NCBI RefSeq assembly: GCF_038024875.1
Contig: NZ_CP136136.1
Location: 2,914,001-2,978,000 of the forward strand
Direction: 5' to 3'
From: Gordonia rubripertincta
Lineage (GTDB): Bacteria > Actinomycetota > Actinomycetes > Mycobacteriales > Mycobacteriaceae
Length of the DNA stretch: 64,000 nt
In this document: positions 49,753-59,428 of the stretch, one piece after another
How positions within the stretch are numbered: position 1 is the stretch's first letter
Layout: each line of letters starts with the position of its first letter
Position numbers and translations under genes: made by a program
The notes under the pieces: generated by a model
Database searches by the model: none
What the model was told of the DNA's origin: nothing
What the model saw: the letters and a program-made list of their open reading frames with translations, nothing else

Positions 49753-50979
49753 ATGGACGCGGCAGCGGTGACCGGCGCACGGAACTGGGAGGCTGTCCGA
49801 ACGCGGCATCCCGAACTCGTCGACCGTCTGGAGGTCGGCCTGTTGCAGGGCGATCCGCTTGCCGACGCGGTGGTCGTCGAGGCCCGCGAACGAGGCATGT
49901 CGTTCTCGACACTCGTCGATCTGCTGGAGTCCCATGCGGATGCGGAGGCGGGTGATCCCGACCGGATCGAGATGCCGGCGTCGATGCGTCGCCTGCTGCA
50001 GGTGACGAGCGCCCCGCCGACCTGGTTCGACGCGGCATTCGCGGCGTCGGGGGCCCGTGCGTGGTGGCGATTCGGCACGCTTCAGTCGTCGACGCTCTAC
50101 CAATCGCTGATCTACGGATACAAGGCGCAGGGCTTTGTCCGGCCGTTGGTCGCGACCGGGCGCCTCGGGTTGGGGACCCGCGATCGGGTGCAGTCGACCG
50201 CGCGCTGGGTCGCCGAGGCCACCACACCGGGCGCGATGCTTCCAGGGAACCCGGGTTGGGTTGCGACACTGCGCATTCGGTTGCTGCACGCCTACATCCG
50301 AGATGTCCTCCGCCACCCACATGACGAGGGTGCGCCGGGCTGGGATGAAGCCGAGTGGGGCGTACCGATCAACCAGACGTATTCGGTCATGACCATCTCC
50401 TGCGGTTTCCTCGCACTGCCGCTGCTGGTCGCACGTGACTTCGGTATCCACTACAGCAGCGCCGAACGCGAGGCGATCACGCATCTGTGGCGGTGGATCG
50501 GTTGGGTCATCGGCGTCGACGACGACCTGCTCCCGGCCAGCCACGCCGAGGCAGCCGACCTGTTCCGGGTGGCCGCCGAATTCGAACTCCAGCCCGACGA
50601 CTCGTCGAAGGTGCTCATCAAGGCGTTGCTGCACGAGGGCTACGACCTGCCCGGCGTCGTACACGGTGCCGCGCCGATCCCGGTGCCCTCGGTCCTGGTC
50701 TCCGCGCTCGATGCGGTGACCGGTCCCGTTCTCCGATCGTCGTTCTCCGCCATCTCGACGCGGTGGGTGGAACGCTCGGTTGCGCGGCGGATGGGCTTAC
50801 GTCGTTCGCCGCTGCATCACCTCGTCGACGTCGCGCGCCCGGCGATCCGTTTGCGGGAGATCATCCGTACGACCGGGCTGCTCGGCTCGGAGTCCGCCGT
50901 CATCGAACGCGAGCTCCGCACCGTGCGTCGCGGGCTCGGGATGGAAGTTCACGCCGGGAAAACACCGTTGACCCGCTAA
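49753..50979 (+). CDS. Oxygenase MpaB family (DUF2236) protein
   Basis: A 408-residue mostly helical protein of the MpaB/Lcp-type oxygenase family (former DUF2236). The core RIRLLHAYIRDVLRHP carries the family's HAxVR-like motif with the putative haem-ligand histidine, and further segments WRFGTLQSSTLYQSL, TYSVMTISCGFLAL and IGWVIGVDDDLL are typical. Lcp members cleave rubber but are exported; no signal peptide is seen here, so a cytosolic substrate is more likely. ATG at 49753 has GGAGA just upstream; a TTG at 49717 is an alternative. Confidence 0.82.
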   Translation: MDAAAVTGARNWEAVRTRHPELVDRLEVGLLQGDPLADAVVVEARERGMSFSTLVDLLESHADAEAGDPDRIEMPASMRRLLQVTSAPPTWFDAAFAASGARAWWRFGTLQSSTLYQSLIYGYKAQGFVRPLVATGRLGLGTRDRVQSTARWVAEATTPGAMLPGNPGWVATLRIRLLHAYIRDVLRHPHDEGAPGWDEAEWGVPINQTYSVMTISCGFLALPLLVARDFGIHYSSAEREAITHLWRWIGWVIGVDDDLLPASHAEAADLFRVAAEFELQPDDSSKVLIKALLHEGYDLPGVVHGAAPIPVPSVLVSALDAVTGPVLRSSFSAISTRWVERSVARRMGLRRSPLHHLVDVARPAIRLREIIRTTGLLGSESAVIERELRTVRRGLGMEVHAGKTPLTR

Positions 50980-50992
50980 CTTACTGCTGATA

Positions 50993-51008
50993 ACTTAACG
51001 CCGTAAGT
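50993..51008. promoter_or_regulatory. Operator candidate of the second MMPL-TetR operon
   Basis: ACTTA-ACGCCG-TAAGT, a perfect five-base-arm palindrome in the 53-base gap before the mmpL GTG. A further copy of its left part (TAACTTA) lies 15 bases upstream. Confidence 0.6.
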
Positions 51009-51032
51009 CGACCGAGGCGAGGGGAACGCACG

Positions 51033-53360
51033 GTGGTTCGATCGACACGGCTGATCATCGCGATGCCGAGGAGGGTGCTGCTCGGCGCCTTCGTGCTGAT
51101 CGTGGTGTGCGGCGCGTACGGTGCGACCGCCGCCGAACATCTCCTGGCCGGTGGCTACAGCGCTCCGAATGCCGAATCCGCGAGAGCCGACAAGGTGCTC
51201 GCCGAGACGTTCAACCGCGGCGGAATCCAGGTCGTCCTCAAACTCGACGGTCCCGACGGCGTGGACATCTCGCGCGACCCGACCGCGAAAGCCCTGGCCG
51301 ACAACATCATCCGTGAACTCGATGCGAACGAGCATGTGCAAGACCAGATCCTGTCGGTCTGGGCCGACCCGGCCCTCGACTCCGCGCTGGTCAGCCGCGA
51401 CCGGACGTCGACACTGATCATCGCCGCCCTCGAGGGCGGCGAGGACCTGGCCCCCGCCCGGGCCGCGCAGATCGAACAGGAGTTCACCGGGGAACGCGAC
51501 GGGATCTCCATCCGGGTCGGCGGCCAGGCGCTCGTCTACTCCCAGGTCAACGAGCAGACCTCGTCCGACCTGTTGATGGCCGAGGCGATCGCCATCCCCA
51601 TCACCTTCATCGTGCTGATCTTCGTGTTCGGCGGACTGATCGCGGCGGCCCTGCCCGTCGGCATCGGGATCATCTCGATCATCCTGACGTTCGCGCTGCT
51701 GCGGGCGATCGGATCGGTCACCGACGTCTCGGTGTTCGCGCTGAACCTGACCACCGCACTGGGTCTCGCGTTGGCCATCGACTACACGTTGCTGCTGCTC
51801 ACGCGCTACCGGGAGGAGGTCGACCGGGGGCTCGAACGTCCTGACGCGATCGTCCGTACTCTCGCGACCGCCGGTCGGACCGTGGCGTTCTCGGCCGTGA
51901 CCGTGGCGCTCTCGCTCAGTGCGCTGGTGTTGTTCCCGCAGTACTTCCTGCGTTCCTTCGCCTTCGCCGGCCTGGGAGTCGTGGCCGTGGCGGCGTTCTC
52001 CGCGCTCATCATCACCCCGGCCGTGCTGATGGTCCTCGGGGATCGGATCGACGCTCTCGACGCACGCAAACCCGTGCGTCGGCTGTTGCATCTGCCGCCA
52101 CCGCAGCCGCGCGAGCCGGAGGACACCAGGTGGTACCGCCTTGTCCAGTGGGTCCTGCGCCATGCATTGCCGGTCGCCGCGGTGGTCACCATCTTCCTGC
52201 TGGTCCTCGGCGCACCGTTCCTCTCACTCCGGATGGGCTTCCCCGACGACCGCGTGCTCCCGGAGTCCGCCAGTTCGCACGCCATCCAGCAGGAGATCCG
52301 CGACGACTACGAGGACGACCTCTCCTCGGCCATCACCATCGTCGTGCAGGGGCCGGCGGGGCCGGAATCGCTCGCCGCGTACACGAGGGCGCTGTCGCAG
52401 GTCGACGACGTCAACTCGGCCGGCTCGTCGGCGGGGACCTTCGTCCGCGGCGAGCTGCTCGCGCCCGGCAGTCCCGACGAGAGCCGCGGCGACGTGCACG
52501 TCGTCAACGTGTCCACCGATCGCGACCCGACGAGCGATGCGGGCATGGCTCAGCTCGACGCGTTGCGTGCGGTGCCCGCACCCGAGGGAACGGACACCCT
52601 GTTCACCGGTCTGGCGGCGACCACCGACGACACCGTCAGTTCGATCTTCGCCCACACGCCCTGGGTGCTGGCCATCATCGCCGTCGCCACATTCGTCCTG
52701 CTGTTCCTCTTCACCGGTAGCGTCGTCCTCCCACTGAAGGCACTGGCGCTCAACATCCTGTCGTTGTCGGCGACCTTCGGCGCGATGGTCTGGTTCTTCC
52801 AGGAGGGTCACCTCGACGGCCTGGGCACGACGGCGACCGGAACACTCAACGCGACCGTGCCCGTCCTGCTGTTCTGCGTGGCGTTCGGTCTGGCCATGGA
52901 CTACGAGATGTTCCTGCTCGGACGCGTGCGAGAGGAATGGCTGAAATCCGACCGCACCCGCGAGGCGAACGACCACGCGGTCGCATTGGGCCTCGCGCGT
53001 ACCGGCCGGGTGATCACCGCGGCGGCGCTGTTGATGAGCATCGTCTTCGCCGCGATCGCGGCCTCCCAGGTGTCGTTCATGCGTATGTTCGGAGTGGGGC
53101 TGGCGCTGGCCGTGGTGATGGACGCGACCCTGGTCAGGATGTTCCTGGTGCCGGCGTTCATGCGCCTCGTCGGACGCGCCAACTGGTGGGCGCCGCCCCC
53201 GCTGCGGAAGCTCCACGACCGCTTCGGGTTGTCCGAGGAAGCTGCCGAAGACCCTCCGGGGGACGACCCACCACGTCGGCACCGGACTCAGGAGAAGGAT
53301 CGAGCGCAGGAGAACAGTGACGACACGCAGACGGGCGAGGTCGCCTCGCGGGGCAGGTGA
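51033..53360 (+). CDS. MMPL family transporter (second)
   Basis: A 775-residue MmpL-type transporter with 12 predicted helices. AIDYTLLLLTRYREEVDRG and FGLAMDYEMFLLGRVREEW are the two helix-4/helix-10 motifs with the conserved Asp-Tyr pairs. The extracytoplasmic loops are of ordinary size. The last 45 residues are a charged tail (PPGDDPPRRHRTQEKDR). The GTG start at 51033 has GAGGGG upstream. It overlaps the downstream tetR by 44 bases. Not closely similar by eye to the MMPL at 44-46 kb beyond the family motifs. Confidence 0.92.
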   Translation: MVRSTRLIIAMPRRVLLGAFVLIVVCGAYGATAAEHLLAGGYSAPNAESARADKVLAETFNRGGIQVVLKLDGPDGVDISRDPTAKALADNIIRELDANEHVQDQILSVWADPALDSALVSRDRTSTLIIAALEGGEDLAPARAAQIEQEFTGERDGISIRVGGQALVYSQVNEQTSSDLLMAEAIAIPITFIVLIFVFGGLIAAALPVGIGIISIILTFALLRAIGSVTDVSVFALNLTTALGLALAIDYTLLLLTRYREEVDRGLERPDAIVRTLATAGRTVAFSAVTVALSLSALVLFPQYFLRSFAFAGLGVVAVAAFSALIITPAVLMVLGDRIDALDARKPVRRLLHLPPPQPREPEDTRWYRLVQWVLRHALPVAAVVTIFLLVLGAPFLSLRMGFPDDRVLPESASSHAIQQEIRDDYEDDLSSAITIVVQGPAGPESLAAYTRALSQVDDVNSAGSSAGTFVRGELLAPGSPDESRGDVHVVNVSTDRDPTSDAGMAQLDALRAVPAPEGTDTLFTGLAATTDDTVSSIFAHTPWVLAIIAVATFVLLFLFTGSVVLPLKALALNILSLSATFGAMVWFFQEGHLDGLGTTATGTLNATVPVLLFCVAFGLAMDYEMFLLGRVREEWLKSDRTREANDHAVALGLARTGRVITAAALLMSIVFAAIAASQVSFMRMFGVGLALAVVMDATLVRMFLVPAFMRLVGRANWWAPPPLRKLHDRFGLSEEAAEDPPGDDPPRRHRTQEKDRAQENSDDTQTGEVASRGR

Positions 53361-54018
53361 GATCCTCGCCGAGGAGATCATCGAGGCCGCGGGTGAACTC
53401 CTGGTCGAGCACGGAGACGACACCGCCATGTCGATCCGGGCGGTCGCTACTCGCGTCGGGGTGACCCCGCCGTCGATCTACCTGCACTTCGCCGACAAGG
53501 GCGCGCTGCTCGACGCCGTGTGCGCCCGGTACTTCGAGCGACTCGACGCCCAGCTCGACGCCGCCACCGAGGACATCACCGACCCGTTGGACCGTGCGCT
53601 GCAACTCGGGCTCGCCTACATCCGATTCGCCGTCGCGACCCCGGTGCTCTACCGAGTCGCCTTCGGGAAGCCCGCCGACGCCGCACATCCCTCCAAGGTC
53701 GACCAGGTGCTGACCGCCAGCGCCTACACGCGGTTCGTGGACACGGTGACCGAGCTCGCCGACGAGGGCATGTTCGACCGCGACGAGGTGAATGACGTCG
53801 TCCTCGAACTCTGGGCCGCCGCGCATGGCATCGCCTCGCTGATGCTCGCCAAGCCCGGCCTGGGCTGGGGAGACCAGTTCGAGCGGGCCGAGTCGATGTT
53901 GAAGGCCGTGTGCCTGGGACGTGCGGTGATGACCGTGAACGCAGGAACTCGGGACTCCGAAACCGCTCGGTCCTGGCTGATGACGCTCCGTTCCCGGCAG
54001 GACGGAGAGCGGTCGTGA
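53317..54018 (+). CDS. TetR regulator of the second MMPL operon
   Basis: A 233-residue TetR protein: AGEILAEEIIEAAGELLVEHG, then SIRAVATRVGVTPPSIYLHFADKGALLDAV, followed by a TetR_C-type ligand domain with HGIASLMLAKPGLGW. GTG 53317 is chosen because AGGAG lies 4 bases upstream; it starts inside the mmpL gene, which indicates a shared transcript. The palindrome before mmpL is the probable site. Confidence 0.88.
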   Translation: MTTRRRARSPRGAGEILAEEIIEAAGELLVEHGDDTAMSIRAVATRVGVTPPSIYLHFADKGALLDAVCARYFERLDAQLDAATEDITDPLDRALQLGLAYIRFAVATPVLYRVAFGKPADAAHPSKVDQVLTASAYTRFVDTVTELADEGMFDRDEVNDVVLELWAAAHGIASLMLAKPGLGWGDQFERAESMLKAVCLGRAVMTVNAGTRDSETARSWLMTLRSRQDGERS

Positions 54019-54144
54019 ACGACAGAATGGTCAAGGGCCGGTAAAGTCGCATTCGACACGGTCGTCTTGTGATCCCGTCAGGGAACTCACAGGAATGACC
54101 CGACGTTGACACGGTATACATCCGTACCGATTAAGGAGCGCTTC

Positions 54145-55011
54145 GTGCGAGAGAGCAGCAATCCGGTGATGCGCGGCGTGGTCCGCGACAATCAATCCGG
54201 GTACGCGGGATTCGGGGCCGGCATGGCCGGCGCCGGCGTCTCGATGAACAAGTACGGTCAGGCCACGGATCCGTACAGCCCGCAGGCACCGTCGGCCACC
54301 CGCCAGCTCACGATCGACGACGTGGTCACCAAGACCGCGATCACCCTGGGTGTCCTCACGGTTGTCGCGATCGCGACCTACTTCGGCATCGCCAGCCGAG
54401 CCACCGAGGCCGCTCAGACGAGCCTCGCGCTGCCGCTGATGATGGTCGGCGCGATCGGCGGCCTCGTCCTCGTCCTGGTGGCGACCTTCGGTCGCAAGCA
54501 GGACAACCCGGCCATCGTGCTCGCCTACGCGGCATTCGAGGGTCTGTTCGTCGGTTCGATCTCGTTCGTCTTCGCGAACCTGGTCGTCGGCGGTGACATC
54601 TCGGCCGGAGCCCTGATCGGGCAGGCGGTCCTCGGTACGTTCGGCGTGTTCTTCGGCATGCTGTTCGTCTACAAGATCGGCGCCATCCGCGTCACGCCGC
54701 GCTTCACCCGCATGCTGTTCGCCGGCATGATCGGCGTGCTCGTGCTGATGCTGGGCAACCTGGTCATCGGCCTGTTCACCGGTGAGGCCGGGATCCTGCG
54801 CGACGGCGGCCCGATCGCGATCATCTTCTCGCTGGTCTGCATCGCGCTGGCGGCGTTCAGCTTCCTGCTCGACTTCGACTCGGCGGATCGCCTGATCCGC
54901 GCCGGCGCACCCGACCGCGCCGCCTGGGGCGTCGCCCTCGGTCTGACCGTCACCCTGGTCTGGCTGTACGTCGAGATCCTGCGTCTGCTGAGCTACTTCA
55001 ACTCGGACTAG
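54145..55011 (+). CDS. Bax inhibitor-1/YccA family membrane protein
   Basis: A 288-residue protein with an N-terminal cytoplasmic tail of about 65 residues (Gly-rich GYAGFGAGMAGAGV) and seven helices of the BI-1/YccA family, including IVLAYAAFEGLFVGSISFVF, ALIGQAVLGTFGVFFGMLF and SFLLDFDSADRLIRAGAP with the Asp residues implicated in ion gating in homologues. Function in actinobacteria is not established. GTG at 54145 follows AAGGAG by 7 bases; the upstream ATG at 54106 has no such site. Confidence 0.88.
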   Translation: MRESSNPVMRGVVRDNQSGYAGFGAGMAGAGVSMNKYGQATDPYSPQAPSATRQLTIDDVVTKTAITLGVLTVVAIATYFGIASRATEAAQTSLALPLMMVGAIGGLVLVLVATFGRKQDNPAIVLAYAAFEGLFVGSISFVFANLVVGGDISAGALIGQAVLGTFGVFFGMLFVYKIGAIRVTPRFTRMLFAGMIGVLVLMLGNLVIGLFTGEAGILRDGGPIAIIFSLVCIALAAFSFLLDFDSADRLIRAGAPDRAAWGVALGLTVTLVWLYVEILRLLSYFNSD

Positions 55012-55046
55012 TTCCCGACGCGGCGACGGCCGCACCGGACGCCACG

Positions 55047-55078
55047 GCGAACCCCGCACTCTCGAGTGCGGGGTTCGC
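55047..55078 (+). terminator. Terminator after the Bax inhibitor-1 gene
   Basis: Perfect 14-base arms GCGAACCCCGCACT / AGTGCGGGGTTCGC with a 4-base loop, 36 bases after the stop. Confidence 0.85.
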
Positions 55079-55147
55079 TGTCATCTGAGCGGGGGAAATC
55101 GTCGTCAAGCGCACCTCGGCGAACCGGAAACATGCCGACCATCGAGC

Positions 55148-55708
55148 ATGGTCTGGTTCCTGTTTCAGTTGGCGCTGATGGTCGTCGGCGCGATCGTGCA
55201 CATACTGGTGGACCGGTCGGCGCGGAGACGCACCACCGGCCGCGTGGCAGAACTGGTGCTGCTGTGGATTCTCGTGCCCGGCGGCGTCTTCGGCGTCCTC
55301 GCCGGCGTCGGCCATGTCGGCCCCAACGCTGCGGAACTCGCCAAGGACATCGGACCCGACTACGTTCCCGGCATGTTCCAGTGGGAACTCGGCTGGAACG
55401 ACATCGCGATCGGGCTGCTGTGCGTGCTGACCTTCCGGGTCCGCAACCGCGGCGGATGGCTCGACGCCGCGGTCTGGGCGCTGGCCATCAGCTACGGCGG
55501 CGACCTCGCCGGCCACATCTCGCAGTACTACCTCCACGACAACCACGCGACCAACAACGCGTGGGCGATCCCGGCCGAGATCTACATCGTGGGCGTCACG
55601 GTCATCGCGTGGGCGATCTACCGACGAACAACCCCCCGCAGCGTTGCGATCCTGGGACCGAACGCGGCGAGGGGCGTCGAAGAAGGAGTCGAGGCTCGCG
55701 TCAGCTGA
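55148..55708 (+). CDS. DUF6790-like membrane protein
   Basis: A 186-residue membrane protein with about five helices: WFLFQLALMVVGAIVHILV, ELVLLWILVPGGVFGVLAG, DIAIGLLCVLTFRVR, LDAAVWALAISYGGDLAGH and AEIYIVGVTVIAWAIY. The motif GPDYVPGMFQWELGWND is distinctive for a family I associate with DUF6790. Unknown function. Its end overlaps the thiolase gene by 8 bases on the opposite strand. Confidence 0.78.
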   Translation: MVWFLFQLALMVVGAIVHILVDRSARRRTTGRVAELVLLWILVPGGVFGVLAGVGHVGPNAAELAKDIGPDYVPGMFQWELGWNDIAIGLLCVLTFRVRNRGGWLDAAVWALAISYGGDLAGHISQYYLHDNHATNNAWAIPAEIYIVGVTVIAWAIYRRTTPRSVAILGPNAARGVEEGVEARVS

Positions 55709-56924
55709 GGCGCTCGAGCACCATGGCCATACCCTGACCGCCGCCGACACACATCGACTCGATGCCGAAGGTCTTGTCGTGGGTGCGGAGGTTGTTGAGC
55801 AGGGTCGTGGTGATCCGCGCGCCGGTCATACCGAACGGGTGGCCGAGGGCGATGGCGCCGCCCGACACGTTCAGTTTGTCGTGGTCGATGCCGAGCTCGT
55901 TCGCCGAGCCGAGCACCTGGACGGCGAAGGCCTCGTTGATCTCCACGAGGTCGATGTCGGACAGCGACATCCCGGAGATCTTGAGCACCTTGCGGATCGC
56001 CTCGATCGGGCCCAGGCCCATGATCTCGGGCGACAGGCCGGTGGCGGCGGTGGCGACGACCCGGGCGAGCGGGGTCAGGCCCAGCTCCTTGGCCTTGGTG
56101 TCGCTCATGATGACCAGTGCGGCGGCGCCGTCGTTGAGCGGGCAGGCGTTACCGGCGGTGATGGTGCCGTCGGGGCGGAAGACGGGCTTCAGCTGCGAGA
56201 TCTTCTCGTACGTCGTACCCGCGCGCGGGCCGTCGTCGGTCGTGACCTGCGTACCGTCGGGCAGGGTGACCGGGTCGATCTCGCGCTCGAAGAAGCCGGA
56301 CTTGATGGCCTCCTCCGCACGGTTCTGGCTGAGGACGCCCCAGCGGTCCTGGTCCTCACGCGAGATGCCGGTGAAGGTGGCGACGTTCTCGGCGGTCTGG
56401 CCCATCGCGATGTAGACGTCCGGGATGAGTCCGTCCTGGCGGGGGTCGTGCCAGATTCCGGCGTCGCCGGCGGCGGAGAGTTCGGTGCGCGCCATCGCGT
56501 CGTCGAACAGCGGGTTCTTGGAGTTCGGGGCGCCGTCGGCACCGCCGGAGACGCCGAAGCTCGACACGCTCTCGACGCCGCCGGAGATGATGACGTCGGC
56601 CTCTCCCGCCTTGATGGCGTGCAGCGCCATGCGGGTGGTCTGCAGCGAAGACGAGCAGTAGCGGTTGACCGTCACGCCGGGGACGTGATCGTAACCGAGT
56701 TCGACGGCGATCACGCGGGCGATGTTGTAACCGCCCTGTCCGCCGGGCTGGCCGATGCCCCAGTGGATGTCCTCGATGTCGGCCGGGTCGAGTTCGGGCA
56801 CCTTCGCGAGGGCCGCTTCGACCATCTGACGGGACAGTTCGTCGGGACGGACGTCTTTGAGGGATCCCTTGGCGGCGCGGCCGATCGGGGAGCGGGCGGT
56901 GGATACGATAACTGCTTCAGCCAT
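55701..56924 (-). CDS. fadA: Thiolase (acetyl-CoA acetyltransferase), FadA3-like
   Basis: A 407-residue thiolase. The nucleophilic Cys is in VNRYCSSSLQTTRM, NEAFAVQVLG precedes the His in GGAIALGHPFGMTGAR, and the second active-site Cys in SMCVGGGQGMAM. It degrades or condenses acyl-CoA in fatty acid or sterol side-chain metabolism. Gene order with the SGNH hydrolase and cbs matches Rv1074c (fadA3)-Rv1075c-cbs. A leaderless-type -10 box and a strong palindrome precede it. Confidence 0.93.
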   Translation of the reverse strand: MAEAVIVSTARSPIGRAAKGSLKDVRPDELSRQMVEAALAKVPELDPADIEDIHWGIGQPGGQGGYNIARVIAVELGYDHVPGVTVNRYCSSSLQTTRMALHAIKAGEADVIISGGVESVSSFGVSGGADGAPNSKNPLFDDAMARTELSAAGDAGIWHDPRQDGLIPDVYIAMGQTAENVATFTGISREDQDRWGVLSQNRAEEAIKSGFFEREIDPVTLPDGTQVTTDDGPRAGTTYEKISQLKPVFRPDGTITAGNACPLNDGAAALVIMSDTKAKELGLTPLARVVATAATGLSPEIMGLGPIEAIRKVLKISGMSLSDIDLVEINEAFAVQVLGSANELGIDHDKLNVSGGAIALGHPFGMTGARITTTLLNNLRTHDKTFGIESMCVGGGQGMAMVLERLS

Positions 56925-56930
56925 GCGCTC

Positions 56931-56936
56931 ACGCTA
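56931..56936 (-). promoter_or_regulatory. -10 box for fadA
   Basis: TAGCGT on the minus strand, 6 bases before the ATG at 56924. Confidence 0.55.
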
Positions 56937-56940
56937 CCCA

Positions 56941-56958
56941 ACCAAGCAGATGCTTGGT
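56941..56958. promoter_or_regulatory. Operator candidate upstream of fadA
   Basis: ACCAAGCA-GA-TGCTTGGT, perfect 8-base arms, 4 bases upstream of the fadA -10 box and so over its -35 region. The half-site resembles that of the KstR2-like box at 47740 but with 6 rather than 2 bases between CAAG and CTTG. Confidence 0.7.
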
Positions 56959-56975
56959 CGCATTGGGGTGGGAGA

Positions 56976-57923
56976 TCACACCTGCTTGAGCAGGCGGCGG
57001 AGCCCGGTGGCCACTCGCGTCTGCTCCACCGCGGGCGATTCCTCCGGGGGCTCGGGCAGCGGGGCCGAGCCCCATTCGCCGATGGCGTCGAGGACCGGCG
57101 GCAGCAGGATGTCGGCGGCGAGCGCATACCCCGCCGCCGACGGGTGGTATTGATCCGGCGACAGCATGAAATCGTGTTGGGCCCGAAATTCCTTGGCCAT
57201 CAGATCGGCGAGCGGAACCGGGTGTCCACCTGCGGCGCGGACCGCCGAGCGCTGCAAGGCGGCGAGTCGAAGGCCCCACTGCCGCAACACGGTTCGCAAC
57301 GGTTGGGGGATGGCCGTGATCACCCCGAAGTCGGGACAGGTGCCGACGACGACCTTCGCGCCGCCGCCGACGAGCAGGCGCACGGCGTCGCCGAGCCGAC
57401 GGGCTGACGCGCGGATGCCGTTGCGGGAGGTCACATCGTTCGCGCCGATCAGGATGATCGCGACGTCCGGTCGTTCGCGCGCGATGAACATCGCGTCGAT
57501 CTGGGCGGCAAGGCCCTTCGACGTCGCACCGACGATGGCCTTGTTGGCGTAGCGGACCGTCCTGCCGGTCTCGGCCGCGACGCGCCGCGCCACCTGGACG
57601 CCGGGTGTCTCGTCGGCGGTGTCGACGCCGAGCCCGGCTGCGGTGGAATCGCCGAAGACGGTCAGGAACAGGTCGATCGGGGTGTCGCGGGTGTAGCGCG
57701 TCACCCGCCCGTCCGGGTGGTAGACGCCGTCGCCTTCGGGTGCGTTGTCGGTGCGGTGGGGGATCACCGTGCGGGCGGTCGCGGCCTGGCCGTTGAGGTA
57801 GTTCCACACCGCCCAGCCGGCGCCTGCTCCAGCCGCGGTGGCTGCCGCCGTGGCCCCGACGTCGCGGGCGACCCGACCCCAGAATCGACCGTCGGTACCG
57901 ACCCTGCGACTCAAACCGGACAC
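56976..57923 (-). CDS. SGNH/GDSL hydrolase (Rv1075c-like)
   Basis: A 315-residue hydrolase with an N-terminal membrane anchor or signal (GATAAATAAGAGAGWAVWNYL). Block I is FLTVFGDSTAAGLGVD with the nucleophile Ser, block III IILIGANDVTSR with the oxyanion Asn, and block V DQYHPSAAGYALAADILL with the Asp-His pair. It matches Rv1075c in position (between fadA3 and cbs) and in form; that protein is an exported or membrane-associated esterase. GTG at 57923 follows TAGACT by 7 bases. Confidence 0.88.
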   Translation of the reverse strand: MSGLSRRVGTDGRFWGRVARDVGATAAATAAGAGAGWAVWNYLNGQAATARTVIPHRTDNAPEGDGVYHPDGRVTRYTRDTPIDLFLTVFGDSTAAGLGVDTADETPGVQVARRVAAETGRTVRYANKAIVGATSKGLAAQIDAMFIARERPDVAIILIGANDVTSRNGIRASARRLGDAVRLLVGGGAKVVVGTCPDFGVITAIPQPLRTVLRQWGLRLAALQRSAVRAAGGHPVPLADLMAKEFRAQHDFMLSPDQYHPSAAGYALAADILLPPVLDAIGEWGSAPLPEPPEESPAVEQTRVATGLRRLLKQV

Positions 57924-57930
57924 GGCCGCC

Positions 57931-57936
57931 AGTCTA
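57931..57936 (-). promoter_or_regulatory. -10 box for the Rv1075c-like gene
   Basis: TAGACT on the minus strand, 7 bases before the GTG at 57923. Confidence 0.5.
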
Positions 57937-58021
57937 GAGGGAACGGCAGGCCGGCAGAGGGACCCGCGGGTTGACGACGGCCGAGTGACGGGGACGACGG
58001 CGGTTCTGGGACCATGGAGAC

Positions 58022-59416
<1,395 letters not shown>

Positions 59417-59428
59417 GAGCACCACACT

